DNA of 64,000 nt from Rubripirellula tenax (GCF_007860125.1 NZ_SJPW01000004.1:789178-853177); one strand, 5' to 3'; positions 1 through 8,723 are shown, numbered from the stretch's first letter. Numbers and translations are program-made. Notes: generated by a model not told the origin, from the letters alone.

Positions 1-1014
1 CAAACCGATGTGTCGCATCGGATCCGCCTGGTTCAAAGTGCGTTCACCGTAGCTGGCCAGCAGTGTCTTTTCGTCGATACCGACCGACAAACATGCCGCG
101 GCTTCGAGCACTGCACGAGTGAATCCAGGTTTCGACGTTCCCGATTCAGGAGCCTTTGGTCGTTCACTTCGCAACACAGTCAACTCCGTTTTCGTGACGC
201 TCCATCCTTGTTCGATTGCATCGGCTTCGATCGACGCATGTTTGTTGTCACACACCTTGCGAATGCCGGCGATACGACGAGATTCGCGGGCGGCCTCGGC
301 TCGCATTTCAGCGACAGGAGAATCCGCAGGTTTGGATTGCGTCTTTGGCTTCGTGCTCATGTTCAAACTCGCATTGACGGGTTCGAGGTCGTCGGTATCT
401 TCATCCGTGTCGCTGGGATCATCGCCCTCGGCGTAGTTGCCGGCAGCGACGCGAGCCTCGGTATCGTCGTCAGCACCCAAGGCAACGAACGAAACCTCGC
501 CCAGCGTTGACTTGCGAGCCACATAGACTGGCCCTTTGAACTCGCGTCCGTTGGCGTTTGCCGTTTTGCCTTCAGGGATGAAAACAACCTTGTCGGCACT
601 CGCACCCAGCGAGGCTTGCCAGGGAAAACCGTTCTCACTGGTCGCGATCACTTCCTGAGCCGTCGCACCAACCCCTGAGATCACGCCGGCGACTTCGAGC
701 GATTTGTAGGTGATCGCAATGTCGTCGGTGTGTCCGACAATGCTTCCCCGATCGTGGTCTTTCAGAATCGGACGCGACTTGCGAGTCACTCGCATGCCAG
801 CCAAGTCAACGACAACCGGATAAGGCCAACCGCCAAGCCGCATCGCGCCGCCGGTATATGCGGTCATCGAGAACTTGCGAAGCGACGGCTTGCCTTCTTC
901 CGGCGTTTCGGCCGCGGCGAGCGTAATCGTCGCCGCATCATCACAAACGATTCGCAACGAACTGGGAACGGATTCGGCGTCGGCTTCAAGCGGCGCGTGC
1001 TGTGTCTTCGGCAT
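1..1014 (-). CDS. Phage prohead protease / head maturation protein, 3' part beyond window
   Basis: An open frame starts at ATG 1014-1012 on the minus strand and runs without a stop to the left edge, so only the N-terminal ~338 residues are visible. Residues ~20-190 look like an HK97/Mu-type head maturation protease: a DHDRGSIVGHTDDI-like stretch and a later PWQASLG segment fit the His- and Ser-bearing motifs of family U35 proteases. An acidic and then helical tail follows, which may be a scaffold or capsid-fused region. The start lies 29 bases inside the portal gene, the normal order of portal then protease. Function is inferred from motif and position; the catalytic residues were not checked by alignment. 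Confidence 0.72.
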   Translation of the reverse strand, partial: MPKTQHAPLEADAESVPSSLRIVCDDAATITLAAAETPEEGKPSLRKFSMTAYTGGAMRLGGWPYPVVVDLAGMRVTRKSRPILKDHDRGSIVGHTDDIAITYKSLEVAGVISGVGATAQEVIATSENGFPWQASLGASADKVVFIPEGKTANANGREFKGPVYVARKSTLGEVSFVALGADDDTEARVAAGNYAEGDDPSDTDEDTDDLEPVNASLNMSTKPKTQSKPADSPVAEMRAEAARESRRIAGIRKVCDNKHASIEADAIEQGWSVTKTELTVLRSERPKAPESGTSKPGFTRAVLEAAACLSVGIDEKTLLASYGERTLNQADPMRHIGL

Positions 1015-2479
1015 TGTCTTCCGTGACCTTGGTTGAGGTTTGGGGTTGAGTTTCATCGCTGGCCGACAGACCAAGCTCACGCATCAGCGACACTTCTTTG
1101 GCACGCTGTTTGAGTTCCGTCTCCCAATCACGCCCCTGCCGCGCAAATTCGATGGCCAGAGTCGTCGTATGATTCGAGAGACGGATCTTTTGGGCGTTGG
1201 CTTCTTTGGCGGGATCGACATGCTCATGTCCGTCCCAGAACCATTGGTGCTCGAACGTTGAATCGAGCGTGCGAAGCGAATTGGGCAGATAGCCCTCGAT
1301 GAGAATGGCTTCGCGAAGCCAAGCAATCAAAATGCGATCCAGAACGACGCGAGCAAGCTGGGTTTGCTCAACACGGATCGACTTGAAGTAGGTTTGGTGG
1401 TCGAGTCGCCCACTGGCATAGTTGTAACCGCTAGAATTTCCAGCGGCGACGTTGAATGGCATGTTCAAACAACGAGCGATCTCGTTGAGTATCTCTTTCT
1501 TGAACTCCGCATACGTGGTCGATGGTTGCTCTGACCTCATTTGAGCCATCTTCCAACCACCGGGCATCGTGAGCAGCATTCGCTTCTCAAGTTCGATTGG
1601 CTCGAATGGCTCCGCAGCGTCCGCTTCGCCATTGGCCGGCGCGTCGGTGTAGAGGATGCCGGCGAAGTCGGCCGCAGTTTCAGCAGCAGCGAGCACCGCG
1701 AGCGTGAACCGACGAAGTTGTGCAAATAGAGGCAACGCCGGCGTGATATCGGGAATACCGCGAATCTGACCTGGACGATCGCAGCGGAAGTAGTGCAGCA
1801 CCGCGGCGGCCGGCACCGTGTCGAACTCTTCGTCGATCGTGAACGTCACATCGCCAGGATGTTCACGCAGCACGTCGTAGCTGAGCGGGTTTCCGTCAGC
1901 ATCAAACTGAATGCCGTCAAGGTAACGAGAGCGATCCGCAACCAGCGTCGGTGAGGCCACTTGGTCGGCTTCGATCAACCGCAAATCCAGTTTCACTGTC
2001 GCGTCGATGCGTTCGTTGCTGGTCAGCAAACCAAACGATTCACCGTCCGAAACGCGGGCAAGCCGCATCGTTCGCAGCTTTTCCGCCAAGCCGACCGCTT
2101 CCGCCCAAGCAAAGAATTCCGCTTCAACGAAACGATTTGCAGCATCATCCGGCGTCAGCATTTGCAGTCGCGGCCCAGTACCAACAACGTCATTCGCCAG
2201 CGTCAGCGTGATCCCGCGAGCGTAACTATTGTTGGCAACCTCGTATCGTGACCGATTGCGAAGCGTTCGCCGAACATCAGGACTATTCGCGGCGGCGGAC
2301 GACAAACCATCGGCTCGCGACCAATGCTTCATGTTGTCGAGCGTCGTATTCGCGGCGTCGTACCTCGCACGAAGCCGCGAGAAGAAGGGCTGCCGGGGCG
2401 AGCGTCCCGGTGCGGATGAAGAGTGAGAAGCTCCGCCGCGCCATGCTTGCTCGATAATCCCTGACAAACGTTTCAACAT
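986..2479 (-). CDS. Phage portal protein (lambda family)
   Basis: The 497-residue product is a lambda-type portal protein, the dodecameric ring at the capsid vertex through which DNA is packaged and the tail attaches. The N-terminal stretch with DNMKHWSRADG and RTLRNRSRYEVANNSY, the VGTGPRLQ segment, and the later YFRCDRPGQIRGIP and FNVAAGNSSGYNYASGR stretches are characteristic. I chose ATG 2479 rather than the longer frame starting at 2638 because the extra 53 residues do not look like portal sequence. The gene lies downstream of the terminase and a small gpW-position gene and overlaps the protease start, the classic packaging-head module. Confidence 0.85.
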   Translation of the reverse strand: MLKRLSGIIEQAWRGGASHSSSAPGRSPRQPFFSRLRARYDAANTTLDNMKHWSRADGLSSAAANSPDVRRTLRNRSRYEVANNSYARGITLTLANDVVGTGPRLQMLTPDDAANRFVEAEFFAWAEAVGLAEKLRTMRLARVSDGESFGLLTSNERIDATVKLDLRLIEADQVASPTLVADRSRYLDGIQFDADGNPLSYDVLREHPGDVTFTIDEEFDTVPAAAVLHYFRCDRPGQIRGIPDITPALPLFAQLRRFTLAVLAAAETAADFAGILYTDAPANGEADAAEPFEPIELEKRMLLTMPGGWKMAQMRSEQPSTTYAEFKKEILNEIARCLNMPFNVAAGNSSGYNYASGRLDHQTYFKSIRVEQTQLARVVLDRILIAWLREAILIEGYLPNSLRTLDSTFEHQWFWDGHEHVDPAKEANAQKIRLSNHTTTLAIEFARQGRDWETELKQRAKEVSLMRELGLSASDETQPQTSTKVTEDNAEDTARAA

Positions 2480-2543
2480 CCGTGTTGTAATCCTATTGCC
2501 GTCCCCGGCAGCCCTACTGTACTTCGTAAACCAAAAAGAAAGA

Positions 2544-2756
2544 TCAACCAGCTGAGGGTGGAACGATCTTGTTGAAACGCAAACCACGATTGGGTTTGCT
2601 AACGGCGTCCTTGCCAGCGAGATGCTTATCTGCAGCAATTTGCTCCGTCAGCTTGTGCTGCTCAACGGAACCGGCGTCGCCCGAAGCCTTCGCAGGCCCA
2701 GCAGCGTTCTCACGAATCTCGTCTTCGAGGTTGTCTGCCAAAACTTGATTCCACAT
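2544..2756 (-). CDS. Small phage protein at the gpW (head-tail connector) position
   Basis: A 70-residue acidic, helical protein ending in NRGLRFNKIVPPSAG. It sits between the terminase and portal genes, where lambda has gene W, the head-completion protein. I see no clear sequence match to gpW, so the role rests on position only. A TTG at 2768 is an alternative start. It is the first gene after promoter-like element E1 (core 2783-2815), so it may head the late head-gene transcript. Confidence 0.55.
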   Translation of the reverse strand: MWNQVLADNLEDEIRENAAGPAKASGDAGSVEQHKLTEQIAADKHLAGKDAVSKPNRGLRFNKIVPPSAG

Positions 2757-2782
2757 TGAGTGATGCAATGTCTCACTGTTAG

Positions 2783-2815
2783 TAGACCTTCCGACTTTTG
2801 AAGCAAAACGGCGAC
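2783..2815 (-). promoter_or_regulatory. Promoter-like element E, copy 1 (late head operon)
   Basis: Read on the minus strand this is GTCGCCGTTTTG, nine bases, then TCGGAAGGTCTA. The same two 12-base blocks with exactly nine bases between them recur at 18684-18716 and 22739-22771. Here it lies between the terminase stop (2849) and the next gene start. The invariant spacing, the orientation with the genes and the position before a new gene suggest a shared promoter or operator. The recognising factor is not known. Confidence 0.6.
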
Positions 2816-2848
2816 GCTACGAGATATTTTTTAAGAAATAGTTCGCAA

Positions 2849-5116
2849 TCAGCTTCGTTTTCGGTGCTGCATCTCCTTGAAGCTGATTCGTTTCGTGGTT
2901 GGCATACGTTCGATATCCGTTCCAAACAACAATGCACCTTGCATCGACGCACCGACGGCGGTGCCAACCAAGCAATCGAGCCAGTGATTGTCGGGCTGCT
3001 CTGGGCGGGCTTTCCACTCGTCGACTGTTCGGCCGCGCCCCTCGGTTTTGATGAAATACTCAGCAGTGACTTGCTCGGCGAACATACGGTGTTGTTCCAA
3101 GCGATCACCGAAGACAGAAAGGCATCCTCTATCGCCCATTGCGACAGCCAGTCGGGCGTGAGTGAAGGACTTCCACCAGTTTGTGTCGTAGATGATGTGG
3201 CGGATCGCTCGCTTGCCGTGGACGCTTGGCACACGCCAATTGAGTCCAACGCGATCTCCGGGGCGGCGTTTGTATTCGCTGAATGGATTGGAGGACGCGC
3301 CAACAAAACGTCCATGAGACGGAAGCAGTATCGAGGCATGTGGACTCTGTCGGCAAAATTGATAAACGACGTTTGTCGAGTGTCCCCAGTTCGCGTCGAT
3401 CAAACACCGACCAATCTTCATCGCGGCTCCATCGTCGCGTAACCATTCACGGCCAAGCAAATCTGTGGTCAACGAATCGAGACCGGCATAGATGCTTCCC
3501 TCGAGCCCCGTTCCATCCGACGCAGACGCCAGCGTGTGCCGCGCATCGCGAAGCGTGAAATACGGGCGTTGTTGATCGGGGTACGTTCCATAGTCAACAA
3601 CGTATCCTGTGAAATCGTCTTCCCAAGCGGCGACAACGTAGAACAGCAACTTGCCTTGGACGTCGATAAATGTCGTGAGATGATTGCCAGCGATCGGAAC
3701 AGTTCGACGCGGCATATTATTGAACTTGCCAGCCACCTGATCGGCGGTCAATTGATCGGCATCAACTGTTTCTACGGGAAGTGGTTCGTTCTGATACTCG
3801 GCGAAAAATGCGGCTTCGTCCTGCAATTTCAGATTCATTGCGTGTTGAATCGCCGAGAGCTCGTCATGATTAAAGCGTTCTTTCCACGAAACGTCCGCTC
3901 CCTCGTCCATCGCCGCTTTGTTTTCGCGATAGAACTCAGTGCCAGCCTCTCCACCATCTCCAGCACGCAATCCCTCGGCACGAATTTCGGCATAGCGTTC
4001 CCATAGCGTTTCGTTGGTCGGGAAAGAGTTGACCATTCGCGTGCGTTCACCATTCCATTCTGGGTGGCGATCACGATCGAGGATGCTGTCGGCCATGTCG
4101 CCTGGACGAATCACGGTGCATGGCATGATGCCAGAGATCTTCCTGCCTGGGCCTGCGAGTCCCAGCACCGCGCCGGCAAGAATCGCTTCGCGATTTGCAC
4201 ATTGCGAGAGCGAACGTGCAGATTCATCCGTTTGAGGATCATCGAGGACGACCAACGAGGGCCGGACCGTTCGGCCGTCAGGACGTTTAAACTTCATCCC
4301 TCGGATTCGTCCGGTGAGACCGGCAACTTTGATGATCGCGCCGCTCGCTTTGCTGCCGGCAATCGTTGGCAAGACGACCTCTTTCGCCGTCCAACCTATT
4401 TGCGTCCGCTTACCTTGATAGAGCTGCCCGTTGGCGCGGTTTGCGATCCCATCGAGCGATTGAATCGGAAAGCAAACCTCGGGATAGTCGGCCAGGAGCA
4501 GTTCGTTGGCATCGAGTTCCGTTTTGATCGAATCAAGCATGTCGCAGGCGTGGCCTTCGTCGCTTCCGATCAAACAAACGAAATCGCGGTAGCCATTGAG
4601 CACTGCCCAGATGCACGCGACCTCCGCGAGCGAACTCTTGCCGCTTCCACGTGCCATTGCAAGCGAGAATAGACCACCGCGAACAACTGCCTCTTCGATC
4701 TTTCGCATGACCTTCAAATGGTCAGGGGACCACAACAGATGGAAGGTCAATTTGAAATAGGTCTCGCAAAAGTACTGGAAGCTGCCCGTAGCATTAGCTT
4801 TTCGATCCGGATCTTCAATCATCGGAAGGTCGCCGATGTCTCGACCGGCGAGTGCAACCGCAGCATTGCGGGCGCGTGCCTTCTCTTTGACCTTCGCATA
4901 CGGATCTTCGTCGGCCGGCGGCTTTGGCTTATGTCGCTTTTCGATGAGCCACGCATTGAACTGTAAAAGGTTCACGTGCGTTCCGTCACCAATGCGGATG
5001 CCCGCTTCGGTTCGATAGCGATAGAGCTGGCGGTCGTTGATGACCGTTCCGAGGGAAGTGCTATTTAGCGTTCGGCAGCACTCGCTCGGCTTCATTTTCA
5101 GGACATCAATCGCCAC
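2849..5116 (-). CDS. Phage terminase large subunit (GpA-like)
   Basis: 755 residues. This is the DNA-packaging motor that translocates phage DNA into the prohead and cuts it. Walker A is MARGSGKSS (residues ~154-162) and Walker B is LVVLDDPQTDE (~288-298), typical of GpA-type ATPases. The C-terminal half, with FIDVQGKLLFYVVAAWEDD at its beginning, is the RNase H-like nuclease region. Residues ~10-65 form an extra N-terminal domain that resembles the neighbouring small protein (DGTHVNLLQFNAWL against DGTVNVVDYTAWL). Its start overlaps that small gene by 11 bases, implying translational coupling. Confidence 0.88.
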   Translation of the reverse strand: MAIDVLKMKPSECCRTLNSTSLGTVINDRQLYRYRTEAGIRIGDGTHVNLLQFNAWLIEKRHKPKPPADEDPYAKVKEKARARNAAVALAGRDIGDLPMIEDPDRKANATGSFQYFCETYFKLTFHLLWSPDHLKVMRKIEEAVVRGGLFSLAMARGSGKSSLAEVACIWAVLNGYRDFVCLIGSDEGHACDMLDSIKTELDANELLLADYPEVCFPIQSLDGIANRANGQLYQGKRTQIGWTAKEVVLPTIAGSKASGAIIKVAGLTGRIRGMKFKRPDGRTVRPSLVVLDDPQTDESARSLSQCANREAILAGAVLGLAGPGRKISGIMPCTVIRPGDMADSILDRDRHPEWNGERTRMVNSFPTNETLWERYAEIRAEGLRAGDGGEAGTEFYRENKAAMDEGADVSWKERFNHDELSAIQHAMNLKLQDEAAFFAEYQNEPLPVETVDADQLTADQVAGKFNNMPRRTVPIAGNHLTTFIDVQGKLLFYVVAAWEDDFTGYVVDYGTYPDQQRPYFTLRDARHTLASASDGTGLEGSIYAGLDSLTTDLLGREWLRDDGAAMKIGRCLIDANWGHSTNVVYQFCRQSPHASILLPSHGRFVGASSNPFSEYKRRPGDRVGLNWRVPSVHGKRAIRHIIYDTNWWKSFTHARLAVAMGDRGCLSVFGDRLEQHRMFAEQVTAEYFIKTEGRGRTVDEWKARPEQPDNHWLDCLVGTAVGASMQGALLFGTDIERMPTTKRISFKEMQHRKRS

Positions 5117-5312
5117 GGTGCTTCTCCTGCAAGAGCCATGCGGTGTAGTCGACGACGTTCACAGTCCCGTCGGCATTAGTCGGCGCGCCGGCATCGATGT
5201 CGGCTTGAATTTGCTCGATTGGCACGCGTTGTCGATACGCATTGCTCAACAAACTTGATAGTCGATCGACCGGCATTCTCTTGATGTCGATCTGGATTGG
5301 CTTGTCTTCCAT
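5106..5312 (-). CDS. Small terminase-like protein
   Basis: 68 residues from ATG 5312 (MEDKPIQIDI). The second half, with EQIQADIDAGAPTNADGTV and TAWLLQEKHR, resembles the N-terminal domain of the downstream terminase large subunit, suggesting a duplicated or split DNA-recognition domain. It occupies the position of a small terminase (Nu1-like) subunit directly upstream of, and overlapping, the large subunit gene. The role is inferred from position and that similarity. No classical HTH can be proved by eye. Confidence 0.55.
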   Translation of the reverse strand: MEDKPIQIDIKRMPVDRLSSLLSNAYRQRVPIEQIQADIDAGAPTNADGTVNVVDYTAWLLQEKHRGD

Positions 5313-5470
5313 GACGGACTCGTTAGTAGGGATCGCGACACGCCGCACACGACGACGACTGTCGCGAAAGCTCGCTTGTTTGGCATGGTCGGCCGCATGT
5401 TCGTGCCGGCGACATGGGGCCAAAACTGGCGGCGTGTGGGGGTAAAAAGAAAGCTGGCGATTACTGAAAC

Positions 5471-5520
5471 ATTACTGCCGGAACTGAGTTGAGGTGTTCC
5501 GAAACGCATGGCTTCATGTG
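5471..5520 (+). promoter_or_regulatory. Repeat promoter-like element R, copy 1
   Basis: First of five copies. The shared pattern is a YCSRA block, a TTG (here 5489-5491), then exactly 19 bases from that TTG to ATGGCT (5508), followed by CATGTG. It is the most diverged copy, with one extra base inside the ATGGCTCATGTG core. It lies 42 bases before the amidoligase start. A -35-like TTG with a ~17-base spacer to the core suggests a phage promoter class. Confidence 0.6.
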
Positions 5521-5561
5521 CATTCAACAAACGAATTCACACGCCTTACGGAGACCCAACC

Positions 5562-6419
5562 ATGCACGCAAACAACATCGCCTTCGGTATCGAAATCGAA
5601 ACCCACATGCCCGGCACCGACACCACGCCGATCGGCGGATACCACAACGGCTTGCCGGTTGCCTGGCTGCCCTCGGGTTGGAAAGCAGAACGCGACGGAA
5701 GTATCCGCACGCCGGCCGGACGCAAACCCTGCGAGTTTGTTTCGCCGGTCCTTCGCGGCTACGAAGGACTCGCCAACGTCGAAACCGCGGTCGACGCGAT
5801 CAAAGAACGCGGCGCACGGATCAACGAATCTTGCGGACTGCACATCACGGTTTCCTGGAACGGCGACGCCGCGGCCCTGGCCCGCCTGATTTCGCTGATC
5901 GCGAACCACGAAAGCGCGATCTACGCTTCGACCGGCACCAAACGCCGCGAACGAAACCAATGGGCTAAGCAAATCAAAACGTACGGCAACAAAGACGCCG
6001 CGAAGACACGCTGCGAACGAGACCGCTACCACCTTCTCAACCTGACACATTTGGCCGCCGGCCGAAACCGGATTGAGATTCGGGCCTTCGCTGGAACGCT
6101 CAACAAAACGAAATTGATCGGATACATCCAAATGATTCTGGGCTTGGTAGAACTCGCCCTCAATACGCGGCGCTGCAGCGGATGGGACTACGCAAAGAAA
6201 CCCGGCACCAAATCTTGCTGGGACCGACCGGACGCCGGCCACGGCGAAACGGAATTGAATCGGCTCTTCTACCGACTCGGTTGGACGAAGGGTTGGTACA
6301 AGGGCAACCTTCGCAACAAACGCTTCGGCGAACTTTCGGTCGGCGAACAAACCTGCGATTGGAAACCGATCAAAAAGAAGCTTCTCGACCTCGCCCGCAA
6401 ATACGATCAAGCGGTTTAA
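5562..6419 (+). CDS. Amidoligase-family enzyme (ATP-grasp-fold COOH-NH2 ligase)
   Basis: 285 residues from ATG 5562, preceded by GGAG. The FGIEIETH stretch near the N-terminus, the SCGLHITVSW segment and the block with NLTHLAAGRNRIEIRAFAG are typical of the Amidoligase_2 family, whose members are predicted to form amide bonds between carboxylates and amines. It is the first gene of the plus-strand early run and has its own R element upstream and a hairpin terminator downstream. The substrate is unknown. In a phage it could modify a peptide, a nucleotide or a host wall component, but the sequence does not say which. Confidence 0.75.
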   Translation: MHANNIAFGIEIETHMPGTDTTPIGGYHNGLPVAWLPSGWKAERDGSIRTPAGRKPCEFVSPVLRGYEGLANVETAVDAIKERGARINESCGLHITVSWNGDAAALARLISLIANHESAIYASTGTKRRERNQWAKQIKTYGNKDAAKTRCERDRYHLLNLTHLAAGRNRIEIRAFAGTLNKTKLIGYIQMILGLVELALNTRRCSGWDYAKKPGTKSCWDRPDAGHGETELNRLFYRLGWTKGWYKGNLRNKRFGELSVGEQTCDWKPIKKKLLDLARKYDQAV

Positions 6420-6444
6420 ACGCCGGTTGGATTCCAACAGCGAT

Positions 6445-6470
6445 ACGCCGCGAGCCAGACCGCGGCGTTT
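6445..6470 (+). terminator. Rho-independent terminator after the amidoligase gene
   Basis: A perfect 8-base stem (ACGCCGCG / CGCGGCGT) with an 8-base loop is followed by a short T-run, 25 bases after the amidoligase stop. Confidence 0.7.
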
Positions 6471-6587
6471 TCTCGTTTTCTTCCCGCGACGTTCGCCACA
6501 CGTCGCGTTTTCTCGGAAGGTCAAAGGTAGGCGGGCGACTTTTGCGACAACGCGACTTGCCCCGTTTGTCGGCCTCGTGGGGCATCG

Positions 6588-6664
6588 CAAAAAACATTGA
6601 GAAAGACTGCAAATTGCTGTCGGAATCAACTTGCTGTGCCGCGAAACGCATGGCTCATGTGTGT
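6588..6664 (+). promoter_or_regulatory. Repeat promoter-like element R, copy 2
   Basis: TTG at 6631 and ATGGCTCATGTGTG at 6650, again 19 bases apart. The upstream part (ACATTGAGAAAGACTGC) is nearly the same as in copy 4, so similarity spans roughly 75 bases. It lies before the gene at 6708. Confidence 0.65.
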
Positions 6665-6707
6665 TAACGCAAGACGTTCTAGCCAACGGAAACACAGGGA
6701 AAAACAA

Positions 6708-6869
6708 ATGACGCAACGCAAAGCCCACGAGATCAAACCAGGCGACCGAATCAATGGGGGCGAAGTTTTCGACACCGTTCGACCGACCTTCGGCGGCTTC
6801 TATATCCCGATGGTGGATGGCACGCGGATCAACGTCGCAACGATCGATTCGCCAGTCACTACCGAGTAA
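6708..6869 (+). CDS. Small hypothetical phage protein
   Basis: 53 residues from ATG 6708, with AGGGA upstream. The start MTQRKAHEIKPGDRINGG suggests a small beta-barrel fold like the DUF4314/KOW-type protein at 9441, which also has a GDR turn near its start. I do not recognise a named family. Confidence 0.6.
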   Translation: MTQRKAHEIKPGDRINGGEVFDTVRPTFGGFYIPMVDGTRINVATIDSPVTTE

Positions 6870-6911
6870 GCCCAAACACCTTTCACTCTTTTCCAAAACG
6901 GAGACACAAAC

Positions 6912-7187
6912 ATGACCATTTCCCAACTGATCGAGTTGCTCGAAGACTTCCGCGAACAACACGGTGACGACACCGAGGTGCGTTTGATGACGCAACAAAA
7001 CTGGCCCTTTGAAAACCGTATCGCCGGCGTGACCAGCGGCGCGGAGATGAACGAGGCGAGCGAAGAAGACCCCTGCGAATATTTCGACGACCAGGACGTT
7101 GCCGAAGATGCGATGGTCTACATCGTCGAAGGCGGGCAGATTTGCTACGGCAGCAAGCGGGCATGGGAAACCTGCCGCGATTGCTAA
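6912..7187 (+). CDS. Small hypothetical phage protein
   Basis: 91 residues from ATG 6912, with GGAG ten bases upstream. The N-terminal pattern MTISQLIELLEDFREQHGDDTEVRL is a helix followed by a strand, seen in many small phage proteins of unknown role. A Cys-bearing tail (CYGSKRAWETCRDC) could bind metal or form disulphides. It probably shares the R copy 2 transcript with the gene before it. Confidence 0.62.
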   Translation: MTISQLIELLEDFREQHGDDTEVRLMTQQNWPFENRIAGVTSGAEMNEASEEDPCEYFDDQDVAEDAMVYIVEGGQICYGSKRAWETCRDC

Positions 7188-7204
7188 TGGCCGTCCAACA
7201 AAAG

Positions 7205-7276
7205 AAGTTCGGAGAACATTCAAAACGTTTTCCGAACTTCGCTTGTTTGATTCGGAACCGCATGGCTGATGTGTGT
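7205..7276 (+). promoter_or_regulatory. Repeat promoter-like element R, copy 3
   Basis: TTG at 7243 and ATGGCT at 7262, 19 bases apart. The core reads ATGGCTGATGTGTG, one base different from the consensus. The CCGAAC block lies just upstream. The following gene starts at 7320. Confidence 0.62.
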
Positions 7277-7319
7277 CACCGAAACGATTCTTTCCCTTTC
7301 CGCAAACGGAGACACAACC

Positions 7320-7535
7320 ATGGCCAACCCAAAAAACCGCCAACGAGTCGAAGACGCTTACACCGCCGCACACATCCGGGCGCTGACGTTGCTCGAAGAC
7401 ATGCACCAAACAATCGAGGATATGCCGGCTCCCGACGACGAACATTCGATCAATTGGGAACACGTCGGTTCGCTGCAATACGTCTGCGAGAAGCTCAAGG
7501 AATTGAAGGACTTCGTCACACCGGCCGGCGAATAG
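7320..7535 (+). CDS. Small helical hypothetical phage protein
   Basis: 71 residues from ATG 7320, preceded by GGAGAC. It is predominantly helical (HIRALTLLEDMHQTIEDM). It resembles the protein at 9197 in layout: residues ending IEDM or LDRM, then NWEHV or RWTHV, then a closing helix. The two are probably diverged paralogs. Function unknown. Confidence 0.6.
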   Translation: MANPKNRQRVEDAYTAAHIRALTLLEDMHQTIEDMPAPDDEHSINWEHVGSLQYVCEKLKELKDFVTPAGE

Positions 7536-7555
7536 GTTTCCATTGGCAACACTTC

Positions 7556-7584
7556 GGCCGCGCCAGCCAGCGCGGCCGTTTTTC
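7556..7584 (+). terminator. Rho-independent terminator
   Basis: Stem GGCCGCGC / GCGCGGCC with a 6-base loop, then GTTTTT, 20 bases after the stop of the gene at 7320-7535. Confidence 0.75.
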
Positions 7585-7690
7585 GTTGGACCGCCGCCGA
7601 CGTTCGCCCGTGCCGCGTTCGTTCGCAACCACTCGGCAAACCATGCCGAACTGTTTCGTCGGCCCACAAACGCCAATTTCGGCGGTGTTT

Positions 7691-7765
7691 GGAAACATCG
7701 AGAAAGACTGCGGATTACTTCCGAAATCCGCTTGAGCTGTTTGTAAACGCATGGCTCATGTGTGT
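7691..7765 (+). promoter_or_regulatory. Repeat promoter-like element R, copy 4
   Basis: TTG at 7732 and ATGGCTCATGTGTG at 7751, 19 bases apart. It is nearly identical to copy 2 over the outer parts as well (GAGAAAGACTGC upstream, TTAACGC downstream). The next gene starts at 7815. Confidence 0.65.
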
Positions 7766-7814
7766 TAACGCCGAACGACGGCGAACAACAAACCTTTTCC
7801 CCGGAGACAGAAAC

Positions 7815-8069
7815 ATGCCGATGAACGAAACCAAAACCGCCCGCGCAAACGCCCTTCGTCCGCTCTTCCGAAACATGGACCCGCACAAGGCCCAAGAGAT
7901 TCGCCAAGCGTACTACGCCATCTCGGACAACCTCGGATCTTTGTCCGAGGCTCTTGAGATAGCCGACCTCGACAACGGCGGACCAGCCGGCCCGCTGCTC
8001 GAAGAGCACTACATCTTTTGCGAACTGTTGCGAAAGTTCGACGAGAGCGTTTTGGGCGCGATCCTCTAA
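7815..8069 (+). CDS. Small hypothetical phage protein
   Basis: 84 residues from ATG 7815, preceded by GGAGAC. It is almost wholly helical (MDPHKAQEIRQAYYAISDNL). No family recognised. It is followed by a 150-base gap before the HARE-HTH gene, in which I see only a weak CCGGCCG inverted sequence. Confidence 0.6.
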   Translation: MPMNETKTARANALRPLFRNMDPHKAQEIRQAYYAISDNLGSLSEALEIADLDNGGPAGPLLEEHYIFCELLRKFDESVLGAIL

Positions 8070-8219
8070 CACGCCGGCCGAAAGGCAAACGCCGCGAATG
8101 GAATCGCGGTTCGAGACGCAAGGACGAAAGCCGAAACGCAATCGGGCGTTGTCGCGAGTGGTACTCGCGGCCTGACGATGGCAGCCAACCACGAACGAAA
8201 CCCAAACGGAGAGACGAAG

Positions 8220-8714
8220 ATGAAAAAGACAGACGTAAAGATCGGTGGCGAGTACTTCGCGAAGGTCACCAACAAAAAGGTCACGGTCCGGATCGACGCG
8301 GAGAATCGCAGTGGCGGCTGGGACGCGACGAATCTTTCCACCGGAAAGAAGATTCGGATCAGAACGGCCGGCCGGTTGAGCGGACCGTCCGGCAGTACCG
8401 CGGAAACAGAAACGCCGGCGACTGAGACGCGTGCTCGCAAACGAGTCTCGAAGAAGAAGGACGCAACGGCGATGCCGACCGGGGAGAAGAAGCTTTCGTG
8501 CGTCAATGCAGCGTTGCAGATTTTGGGTGAATCGGCTGAACCGATGAACGCCCAAGAGATGATTACCGCGATGGTCGAAAAAGGTTTGTGGGAAAGCCCT
8601 GGCGGTAAGACTCCGCACGCCACGCTGTACTCCGCCATCCTTCGCGACATGAAACGCGGCGACGAAAGCCGGTTTGTGAAAACCGAACGCGGCCGGTTCA
8701 CGGCGCGGGCATAG
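8220..8714 (+). CDS. HARE-HTH (winged-helix) domain protein
   Basis: 164 residues from ATG 8220, preceded by GGAGAGACGAAG. Residues ~1-45 are a small beta domain, ~60-90 a basic linker rich in Lys, Arg and Thr, and ~94-164 a HARE-HTH/HB1-type winged helix (AQEMITAMVEKGLWESPGGK, then ATLYSAILRDMKRG, then FVKTERGRF). Such domains link DNA or chromatin binding to other activities in bacteria and phages. A DNA-binding regulator or accessory is likely. The target is unknown. Confidence 0.72.
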   Translation: MKKTDVKIGGEYFAKVTNKKVTVRIDAENRSGGWDATNLSTGKKIRIRTAGRLSGPSGSTAETETPATETRARKRVSKKKDATAMPTGEKKLSCVNAALQILGESAEPMNAQEMITAMVEKGLWESPGGKTPHATLYSAILRDMKRGDESRFVKTERGRFTARA

Positions 8715-8723
8715 GACGTAGCG

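Noticed and set aside
2798..3442. A 214-residue plus-strand frame
   Set aside because: It is antisense to the terminase nuclease domain, with no ribosome site and shadow-like composition.
6650..6667. A leader peptide MAHVC encoded by the R core
   Set aside because: Only copies 2 and 4 read ATGGCTCATGTGTGTTAA. Copies 1, 3 and 5 shift frame or lack the stop, so conservation is at the base level and not as a peptide.
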